A DNA stretch of 6,961 nt from JAAFIP01 sp043747295. Its GTDB lineage: Bacteria; Pseudomonadota; Gammaproteobacteria; Burkholderiales; Burkholderiaceae_C. Within the stretch, counting starts at the first letter, position 1. Every line of letters begins with the position of its first letter. The position numbers were made by a program, and so were the translations under genes. The stretch covers positions 1 to 6,961 of the forward strand of contig JAYTPK010000237.1 of the NCBI GenBank assembly GCA_043747295.1. The letters run 5' to 3'. The notes under the pieces were generated by a model. It saw only the letters and a list, made by a program, of their open reading frames with translations, searched no databases and had not been told where the DNA came from. Below are positions 1 through 4,330 of the stretch, in pieces.

Positions 1-1
1 C

Positions 2-394
2 AACGCCATTGGCCCTGCCCTGCTGGTCAAGCACCTTGCGCCCTTGCTGGCGCGTGACCGCGTAACCCGCTGGGCCATGATGTCAGCCAAAGTGGGCAGC
101 ATTGGCGACAACGCTTTGGGCGGCTGGTACGGCTACCGCGCCAGCAAAGCAGCACTCAACCAAATTGTCAAAACCACAGCCATTGAGATGACCCGGCGCA
201 GCAAACTGTCTGTGTGCGTGGCCATCCACCCCGGCACTGTGGCCACACCACTGAGTGACCCGTTTAGCAAAACCGGGCTTAACGTGCGGCCAGCAGACGT
301 AGCGGCAAGCGAGATTTTGCAAGTAGTGCACGCGCTGCAGCCGCCGCAGACGGGTGGATTCTTTGACTACCAAGGCGCACCTCTGCCTTGGTAG
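2..394 (+). CDS. SDR family oxidoreductase, C-factor-like (3' part)
   Basis: This is the C-terminal 130 residues of a short-chain dehydrogenase/reductase, open to the left edge of the window. The reading frame continues upstream of the first Met, beginning NAIGPALLVKHLAPLL, which fits the conserved Asn-containing helix of SDRs. The catalytic Ser is probably Ser28 of the visible part (MMSAKVGSIGD), followed by the YxxxK signature (Tyr45 and Lys49 in YRASKAALNQ). Further on come the HPGTVATPLS segment after the catalytic helix and a short C-terminus FFDYQGAPLPW. The Gly/Asp-rich segment before the active-site Tyr and the ending resemble the C-factor (CsgA-like) SDR subgroup, typically about 230-250 aa proteins of uncertain substrate that use NAD(P)H. 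The nucleotide-binding N-terminal half (TGxxxGIG) is outside the window, so cofactor preference cannot be judged. Family assignment is firm; substrate is unknown. Confidence 0.9.
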   Translation, partial: NAIGPALLVKHLAPLLARDRVTRWAMMSAKVGSIGDNALGGWYGYRASKAALNQIVKTTAIEMTRRSKLSVCVAIHPGTVATPLSDPFSKTGLNVRPADVAASEILQVVHALQPPQTGGFFDYQGAPLPW

Positions 395-400
395 TTTTAT
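366..400 (+). terminator. Candidate intrinsic terminator overlapping the SDR stop codon
   Basis: A perfect 11-bp inverted repeat (arms 366-376 and 385-395, loop of 8 nt) is followed by TTTTAT. The right arm contains the last codons and the TAG stop of the SDR gene. The stem is mixed in GC content and the T-run is short, so it could terminate SDR transcription only moderately well. The structure itself is read directly from the sequence; its function as a terminator is inference. Confidence 0.45.
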
Positions 401-442
401 GCATAAAATAGCCTTGTAGTCCAAGTATTTAATGCTTAACCA

Positions 443-459
443 GCTATATTTTTTATAGC
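443..459. repeat. Small AT-rich inverted repeat upstream of the DUF6352 gene
   Basis: GCTATA at 443-448 and TATAGC at 454-459 form a 6-bp inverted repeat around a T5 spacer, within an AT-rich 82-bp intergenic stretch (395-476). The TATATT at 445-450 resembles a sigma70 -10 hexamer, but there is no convincing -35 hexamer at the right distance. The motif may be a dispersed intergenic repeat, part of the promoter, or chance. The rest of the gap shows no other recognisable signal and no clear Shine-Dalgarno sequence before the next gene. Confidence 0.3.
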
Positions 460-476
460 ATATCTTAATTTTTTAT

Positions 477-1583
477 ATGCACGATTTTTGGCCACACAGC
501 GGCTTATCTTTACTCCAACGCAACGCCCAAGGCTGGCTAAAAACTACCGACGCGTATTGGCGCAGCTTTTTTGCGCGGCCCGAGCTTGAGCTGTTGCCGC
601 AGTCGTGCCCAGCCGAGCGGCGCCTGCATGCCAGCTTGCAAGACAATCCGCAGCGCAGCGTCACAGCGCAAGACATTGCCGCCCTAAAAGACTCTGATGC
701 GCGCGAAAGCTACACGCTGTTTATGCGCTTTCGCGATGGTCTGCTAAGTGCTGGCACGCTAGAGGCCTACTACGCGCAGCTGATGCGCAGCGCCACGATG
801 AACGTGCCGCCCCTGTTGATTGACATGGTGGTGCAGGCCATAGTGCAGCATTTGTTAGTGCAGCATTTTGAGGCTGACCCACAAGGCAGCCAACACGCGC
901 TGACCGTGCGTGCAGCTGAGTTGCTGTTTCGCGTCCAGCGCGTGGCCGTGTCTGACGGGCGCATAGTGGCAGGCGACCAAGAGGCGCTAGACAACGCGCA
1001 AGCCACAGGCGGCGCGGGCGACCTAGGCCGCCTGCTGCTGCAAAACAAAGTGCAGCTGAGCGAAGCGCAAATGCAGATACTGAGCACCGAGCGACAAGAC
1101 AAGTTTTGGCAAAGCGCCAGCAAGCCAAGCTACCACCACCAATGGCTGCTAGACCTGACCCACGAAACCACCAACGCCGTGGGCCAAGGCCAGCACACCT
1201 TCACCATCCAGCTAGCACGCACCGACAGCGGCCTGACCGCGCTGGCCCGCGTGCTGTCGCTGTGGATAGCGCACTTTCATGGCACCCAAGTGCGCATCCA
1301 GCCGCTGTCAAAAGTAGAAGACGCCGCATGGCGCTGGCATATTGGCCTGGACGTAGAAGCCAGCAGCCTGCTCAACGACCTGTACAACCAGCAGCCCATC
1401 GACGACACCCGCATGCGCCGCCTGATCAGCCTGTTTCGCTTAGAGTTTGCCAATCCCGCCGAGATGCGCGCCGACATGCAAGGCAAACCCGTCTACCTGG
1501 GCCTGGCCATGACAGCCCAAGGCCTACTGCGCGTGAAGCCGCAGAATTTGCTGCTGAATTTGCCTTTGAGCGCCGAAAACTGA
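477..1583 (+). CDS. DUF6352-like conserved protein, 368 aa
   Basis: The protein starts MHDFWPHSGLSLLQRNAQGWLKTTDAYWRSF, a pattern I recognise from the DUF6352 family of Burkholderiales proteins (DFWP near the N-terminus, followed by a W-L-xx-T/D-A-Y/W segment and ARPEL). The function is not known. It appears to be a soluble, mostly helical cytoplasmic protein: no signal peptide, no hydrophobic membrane segment, and many Ala/Gln/Leu-rich helices, for example around residues 100-130 (VPPLLIDMVVQAIVQHLLVQHF) and 145-160. The start at ATG 477 fits the conserved N-terminus, although no Shine-Dalgarno sequence is visible in the T-rich leader. It lies downstream of the SDR gene in the same direction with 82 bp between; the hairpin after the SDR suggests separate transcription. 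Codon use is GC-rich like the flanking metabolic genes, so it is taken as resident backbone. Family call is from memory of the N-terminal pattern. Confidence 0.82.
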   Translation: MHDFWPHSGLSLLQRNAQGWLKTTDAYWRSFFARPELELLPQSCPAERRLHASLQDNPQRSVTAQDIAALKDSDARESYTLFMRFRDGLLSAGTLEAYYAQLMRSATMNVPPLLIDMVVQAIVQHLLVQHFEADPQGSQHALTVRAAELLFRVQRVAVSDGRIVAGDQEALDNAQATGGAGDLGRLLLQNKVQLSEAQMQILSTERQDKFWQSASKPSYHHQWLLDLTHETTNAVGQGQHTFTIQLARTDSGLTALARVLSLWIAHFHGTQVRIQPLSKVEDAAWRWHIGLDVEASSLLNDLYNQQPIDDTRMRRLISLFRLEFANPAEMRADMQGKPVYLGLAMTAQGLLRVKPQNLLLNLPLSAEN

Positions 1584-1611
1584 CCTGTCTGGGTTGCGCC
1601 TGGGAAAAGTC

Positions 1612-1660
1612 CAATCCCCTTGTAAATTGAACATGCAGCGTTCAATTTACAAGGGGATTG
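1612..1660. repeat. Perfect 21-bp inverted repeat with 7-nt loop
   Basis: Arms 1612-1632 and 1640-1660 are exact reverse complements around the loop ATGCAGC (1633-1639). The similarity continues loosely outward: GGGAAAAGTC on the left against the complement of ATTTTGCC on the right, so each strand carries a short T-run just after the stem. It sits 28 bp after the DUF6352 stop codon and before the accessory cassette. It could act as a bidirectional terminator, but the stem is long and AT-rich (about 8 of 21 pairs GC) and could equally be a REP/MITE-type mobile palindrome or a recombination site. The structure is certain; the role is open. Confidence 0.85.
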
Positions 1661-1749
1661 ATTTTGCCTGTCTAACTTGTAGTGATCAAAAACCTTGCCT
1701 CCGAACACCAAATACCACTCAGCGTTTACTTTATGCCTTAGCGGTACTG

Positions 1750-1779
1750 AAGACAATTTTTTTAAATACTTGCTGTTAT
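1750..1779 (+). promoter_or_regulatory. Candidate sigma70 promoter for the accessory cassette
   Basis: AAGACA (1750-1755, four of six to TTGACA) is followed after 18 bp by an extended -10 TGC-TGTTAT (1771-1779, hexamer four of six to TATAAT). The spacer is very T/A-rich. Transcription would start near 1786, only a few bases before the ATG at 1789, which would fit the absence of a Shine-Dalgarno sequence there and a leaderless or nearly leaderless mRNA. The match is weak and inferred by eye only. Confidence 0.28.
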
Positions 1780-1788
1780 GCTAATGCT

Positions 1789-2277
1789 ATGTCCCCCAAA
1801 GAGCTAGCCACCCACAAAACCGCGTCCAAGCGGTTGACCAGCTTGCCTGACTTCAAAGTGATGAAGCGCGGCAAGCTGCCTAAGCCTTTGCACAAAATGG
1901 GTGGTGCTCGCATCCTGGCAACTGATCTATTGAATGTGTCTGACTCGCACCGTGCCTTCTTTGCATGGCGCGATGGAGAAATACGCACGGACAGCGCTTT
2001 TTACGCCTACCTTTTTTGCGTGCAGGGCGATGGAGCGTTGTATCCATTATTTATCCTCCATCTGCACCCCAGCCATAAAGACGTGCACGCAAAGTTGCCC
2101 TGCAATACTGAAAACGACTACACCAGCCGCGACCTACCCGGTGCGCCAGAGTTGGCTATTTCAACCAGTCGATCTAATCTTGATCCACGGCGAACAAACG
2201 ACCGCAACCATTTGATAGAGTGCTTTTGCACCGCCTGCGGCATCACCATGGGCACGGAGGGCGGGTTATGGAACTAG
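1789..2277 (+). CDS. Hypothetical protein, 162 aa, first gene of the cassette
   Basis: I do not recognise this protein by name. It begins MSPKELATHKTASKRLTSLPDFKVMKRGKLPKPLHKMGG, a basic N-terminus, then a mixed region with RAFFAWRDGEIRTDSAFYAYLFCVQGDGALYPLFILHLHPSHKDVHAKLPC (about residues 55-105), an acidic/polar segment NDYTSRDLPGAPELAIS, and ends with LIECFCTACGITMGTEGGLWN. The ILHLHPSHK and Cys/His residues could be catalytic or metal-binding, but no known motif is certain. ATG 1789 is chosen because the longer in-frame extension would have to translate the 21-bp inverted repeat. No Shine-Dalgarno sequence precedes it. The 3' end overlaps the next gene by 10 nt, in a different frame, which points to translational coupling. 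The layout (small protein overlapping a DUF1828 gene) resembles a toxin-antitoxin-like pair and the C-terminal region faintly recalls DUF6978-type partners; both are tentative. Confidence 0.7.
   Translation: MSPKELATHKTASKRLTSLPDFKVMKRGKLPKPLHKMGGARILATDLLNVSDSHRAFFAWRDGEIRTDSAFYAYLFCVQGDGALYPLFILHLHPSHKDVHAKLPCNTENDYTSRDLPGAPELAISTSRSNLDPRRTNDRNHLIECFCTACGITMGTEGGLWN
2255..2260 (+). promoter_or_regulatory. Strong ribosome binding site deciding the start at 2268
   Basis: CGGAGG lies 7 nt before ATG 2268 and is inside the 3' end of the preceding gene. It decides the start of the DUF1828 protein in favour of ATG 2268 over the in-frame GTG at 2220, which has no such site. It is the best Shine-Dalgarno sequence in the cassette, suggesting the second protein is made at a higher level than the first. 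Confidence 0.75.
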
Positions 2278-3035
2278 TACCAGACCTTAAACGCACCATC
2301 TGCTCATTGTTTGAAGTGCATGAAGACGAAGGCGGAGTGCAGCGCATCATCACGCCACTAGAGTACCCAGGCAGCACAGACAAAGTGGTGGTGCGTGTAC
2401 GCTCGCGTGCCAACCACCTGCAAATCGACGAAAACGGCGAAGCCGCGCTCTACGCCAGCATGCAAGGCGGCGACGTAGATACCGATGCCATCCAGCGCTG
2501 GACGGAAGAACTCAAAGCCAGCATGCGCATAGAGTTTGACGACGACGAAGTTATTAAGGCCGAAGTGAAAGAGCACCGCTTGGTTGCGCCCTATATATTT
2601 CATGTGGCCGCTGCCTCACAGCAACTCTTCGCGCTGGCTACATCACAAAAAGAACGCAGCCCCAATGACTTTAAAGAACGCGTAGCAGACGTAGTGCGTG
2701 AAGTGTGCGGTGCACTACGCCTACCTGTGCAGCACAACGTGGAGCTACCTATTGCGGGCGGGCTGGAGGCTGATCATTTAATCGGTGAAGTCAACCACCC
2801 CACTATTCCGCCTCTAATCGTCATCGCCGCATCCAGCGCCATCCGCTTGCTAGAAGCCGAGGTGATCCACATGCAATACCGCCACACCAAGCAACCCGGG
2901 TTTATCTTGGCGGTCGCCGAGAGCGAAAAGGTAGTGGGTAAAAAGCAATTTCATCGAGCAAATTACTACACAGGAAAGACTGTGGAGTTCAGCGCTTATG
3001 ACTTTGGGCAATTGCTGCGGGAGCAGCTACATTAA
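2268..3035 (+). CDS. DUF1828/DUF1829 domain-like protein, 255 aa
   Basis: The N-terminal part (about residues 15-105) resembles DUF1828: ITPLEYPGSTDKVVVRVRSRANHLQIDENGEAALYASMQGGDV gives the beta-strand pattern in which a Leu-x-Asp/Asn-x-Gly turn is followed by a helix. The C-terminal part (about 130-250: NDFKERVADVVREVCGALRLPVQHNVELPIAGG, IPPLIVIAASSAIRLLEAEVIHMQYRH, GFILAVAESEKVVGKKQFHRANYY) matches the general arrangement of DUF1829, often fused to DUF1828. The biochemical function of these domains is not established to my knowledge; they occur in phages, plasmids and accessory regions. The C-terminal half, with long strands alternating with helices and conserved polar residues (Glu-168, Asp-169, Lys-225/226), has a nuclease-like feel, but no catalytic motif is proven. 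It overlaps the upstream gene by 10 nt and is 18 nt before the next one. The domain assignment is from memory of the family pattern. Confidence 0.72.
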   Translation: MELVPDLKRTICSLFEVHEDEGGVQRIITPLEYPGSTDKVVVRVRSRANHLQIDENGEAALYASMQGGDVDTDAIQRWTEELKASMRIEFDDDEVIKAEVKEHRLVAPYIFHVAAASQQLFALATSQKERSPNDFKERVADVVREVCGALRLPVQHNVELPIAGGLEADHLIGEVNHPTIPPLIVIAASSAIRLLEAEVIHMQYRHTKQPGFILAVAESEKVVGKKQFHRANYYTGKTVEFSAYDFGQLLREQLH

Positions 3036-3053
3036 TCGGCTTTAAACTTTCGA

Positions 3054-3464
3054 ATGAAAAATGAAGATATCGGACTGAGTCCAATTCGGTGGTTCGCCAC
3101 ATTGCAAAAAATTTATAAAAATGGAGGCGCGTATCAAAACTGGTTGCACTACATACATTCCAACAAAGATTTTTTATGCAACATTCAAGGTAAGCTTGCT
3201 GCGTTTTCTATAGTAGGGGCTGAAAGACACAAAACGCTGCGTATTGCGCTGGAAGACTACAAACTCGCAACCGAGGACAATAGGCAAAAGAAATATGAAG
3301 ATTTAGTGTCAGCTAAAGATGCGCTGTATTTGCTTGTTGAGCATACGCTTGCTGTTGCCTCGCAAGAAGTATTTTCCGCTCTGGAGAAATATTTTTCTAT
3401 GCGCTATCGGTCTAACGAATATCCACCACGGTTTTGTATCAAACTTTTAAAAAAAAAGAAATGA
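3054..3464 (+). CDS. N-terminal part of a split GAF-like protein, 136 aa frame
   Basis: The frame starts MKNEDIGLSPIRWFATLQKIYKNGG and is largely helical. Residues about 58-115 (RHKTLRIALEDYKLATEDNRQKKYEDLVSAKDALYLLVEHTLAVASQEVFSALEKYF) look like one long amphipathic, possibly coiled-coil region. It then reaches YPPRFCIKLLKKKK and stops at TGA 3462-3464, just after a run of nine A residues. RFCIKLLK has the look of the first strand of a GAF-like domain, whose remainder lies in the next frame (3466-4122). I therefore read this not as a complete gene but as the start of a protein of about 355 aa. No good Shine-Dalgarno sequence is visible; ATG 3054 is the first in-frame start after the preceding gene, 18 nt away. 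The strong A/T codon bias contrasts with the upstream genes. If the stop is used, a short helical protein with a Lys tail results. Confidence 0.7.
   Translation: MKNEDIGLSPIRWFATLQKIYKNGGAYQNWLHYIHSNKDFLCNIQGKLAAFSIVGAERHKTLRIALEDYKLATEDNRQKKYEDLVSAKDALYLLVEHTLAVASQEVFSALEKYFSMRYRSNEYPPRFCIKLLKKKK
3449..3457 (+). other. A9 slippery tract at the frame junction of the GAF-like gene
   Basis: Nine consecutive A residues lie at the point where the coding signal moves from the frame of 3054 to the frame of 3466. The second frame is open from 3451 (its stop TAA is at 3448-3450), so a net +1 shift, or an mRNA lacking one A, inside the tract joins the two frames as RFCIKLLKK-RNDVDVIYTFARD. Runs of nine or more A are known sites of transcriptional slippage, of phase variation by replication slippage, and of sequencing error; the sequence cannot tell these apart. 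Confidence 0.65.
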
Positions 3465-3465
3465 C

Positions 3466-4122
3466 GTGGACGTCATATATACATTTGCCCGTGATCAAGG
3501 AGCACCTTTCAAAGGTGAAATAAGTTTCGAAACAGCATGTGAAGAAAATAGTGGTTTTCAAGAAGTTTCCCAAAGCGGTAGTCCGTATTTTTGTAACGAC
3601 ATTCCCGCGCAAAAAGGTGCATACAAAAATCCACGTTTGTATGCAGATCGATTGAGAAGCTACAGCGAGTCTAATTTAAGGGCACTTAGGAAGTATTTTT
3701 CTAAAAATGCAATGCCAGACGAAGAATGGATAAATTGCTGGAAAGACGTAGATGATAAAAAAAGACCCCCAGCGACAAGTTGCTATAAATCGACGCTGAT
3801 AATGCCTATGACTTTATTGGCTAAACAGGTTACGGAAGAATTCGTATCTGCTTACAATAAACATTGGCCCCCTGTACAAAATAAATACAACTTTGGCTAT
3901 CTCTGTATCGACTGCCATGAGATTGACTTTTTTGAAGACTACGATAAAGTTGTGTTGTTTGCACACACCGATATGTTTTCCTTGTTTTTAATCGAAGCAT
4001 ATTCTTTTGTTCTCCACTCAAATACTTATGCGGAAGTTGAGGCTGCAATTAAGAAGTATGAAAAAAGCATGAGAAAAACTCAACAAAAACCATTACATCC
4101 AAGGAAACGCAATGCAAGCTAG
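3466..4122 (+). CDS. C-terminal GAF-like part of the split protein, 218 aa frame
   Basis: The only nearby start in this frame is GTG 3466, without a Shine-Dalgarno sequence, and the frame is open back to 3451, so it is best read as the continuation of the 3054 gene. GAF-like features, numbered from the GTG: DVIYTFARD (2-10), ENSGFQEV (27-34), PYFCNDIP (40-47), YKNPRL (53-58), CYKSTLIMPMTL (106-117), FGYLCIDCHE (143-152) and FAHTDMFSLFLIEAYSF (165-181). This order (xNDIP, Y-K/R-S-x-I/L-x-x-P-M/I, GFLCID) is typical of GAF-type sensor domains, which bind small ligands or mediate dimerisation. There is an unusual insertion of about 50 residues with Trp-rich EEWINCWKDV between the NDIP and YKS strands, and a basic tail KKTQQ-like ending HPRKRNAS. 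No effector domain is visible, so what the sensor controls is unknown. The gene's 3' end overlaps the next by 11 nt. Confidence 0.68.
   Translation: MDVIYTFARDQGAPFKGEISFETACEENSGFQEVSQSGSPYFCNDIPAQKGAYKNPRLYADRLRSYSESNLRALRKYFSKNAMPDEEWINCWKDVDDKKRPPATSCYKSTLIMPMTLLAKQVTEEFVSAYNKHWPPVQNKYNFGYLCIDCHEIDFFEDYDKVVLFAHTDMFSLFLIEAYSFVLHSNTYAEVEAAIKKYEKSMRKTQQKPLHPRKRNAS
4101..4106 (+). promoter_or_regulatory. Ribosome binding site for the 69-aa gene
   Basis: AAGGAA lies 5 nt before ATG 4112 and within the last codons of the GAF-like frame. It supports the 69-aa reading frame as a real gene, translated in coupling with the one upstream. Confidence 0.65.
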
Positions 4123-4321
4123 AGCGTCAACTAAGCGTCATGGTCGTGTGCAGCATGTAGGTCAGCATAGCTATCAAACTCATTCGTCAGACAGTGGAAT
4201 TTATCAAGTGGATTCCGGTCCGAAGCTTTATGAGACTGCAAGAAAAATAGCAGAAATGGGATTAGAGGCTTTTATTCGCACCAACCCACCTCCTCCGCCA
4301 TTTAAGCGGCCTGACCTGTGA
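4112..4321 (+). CDS. Small hypothetical protein, 69 aa, proline-rich tail
   Basis: I do not recognise this protein. It has a basic N-terminus (MQARASTKRHGRVQHVGQHSYQTHSS), a middle with a likely helix (GPKLYETARKIAEMGLEAFIRT, about residues 36-57), and ends NPPPPPFKRPDL with five consecutive prolines. No signal peptide, membrane segment or zinc motif is present. The five-proline run predicts dependence on elongation factor P for efficient translation. It begins inside the end of the GAF-like frame (11-nt overlap, different frame) with a good Shine-Dalgarno sequence, so it is the last gene of the cassette operon and probably functions with the GAF-like protein. It ends 9 bp from the convergent icmF stop codon, with no terminator between. 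The small size makes chance a possibility, but the start context and coupling argue that it is real. Confidence 0.6.
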   Translation: MQARASTKRHGRVQHVGQHSYQTHSSDSGIYQVDSGPKLYETARKIAEMGLEAFIRTNPPPPPFKRPDL

Positions 4322-4330
4322 AATCAGTTT

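Larger units (their letters stand above)
1584..4330. other. Putative inserted accessory cassette between DUF6352 gene and icmF
   Basis: Four to five tightly packed + strand genes of unknown or mobile-element-associated type lie between two ordinary chromosomal genes. The left edge carries the 21-bp inverted repeat; the right edge is only 9 bp from the end of icmF. The part from about 3040 to 4320 is clearly AT-richer than either flank and uses many A/T-ending codons, while 1789-3035 is closer to the flanks, so the cassette may itself be a composite. No integrase, transposase, tRNA or flanking direct repeat was seen in the window. The call rests on composition, gene content and compactness. 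Confidence 0.5.

Noticed and set aside
721..1128. Minus-strand open frames across the DUF6352 gene
   Set aside because: Cys/Arg/Ala-rich translations antisense to a recognised gene; no start context.
1106..1630. 174-codon + strand open frame inside the DUF6352 gene
   Set aside because: Its Arg/Pro/His-rich translation is typical of a shadow frame in GC-rich coding sequence, and the DUF6352 frame has the recognisable protein.
1594..1788. In-frame N-terminal extension of the 162-aa protein back to 1594
   Set aside because: It would translate straight through the perfect 21-bp inverted repeat and the AT-rich promoter-like stretch, has no ribosome binding site, and its composition is unlike the protein that follows.
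2220..2267. Upstream GTG start at 2220 for the DUF1828-like gene
   Set aside because: The leading residues (LLHRLRHHHGHGGRV) are the other-frame reading of the preceding gene, while ATG 2268 has CGGAGG 7 nt upstream.
3461..3464. ATGA overlap as a coupled start for the second GAF-like frame
   Set aside because: The ATG at 3461 is in a third frame and does not lead into the 218-aa frame; it opens only a very short peptide.
1584..4330. CRISPR array, integrase, transposase or tRNA in the accessory region
   Set aside because: I looked for spaced direct repeats, recombinase motifs and tRNA-like cloverleaf arms and saw none; the only repeat structure is the single inverted repeat.
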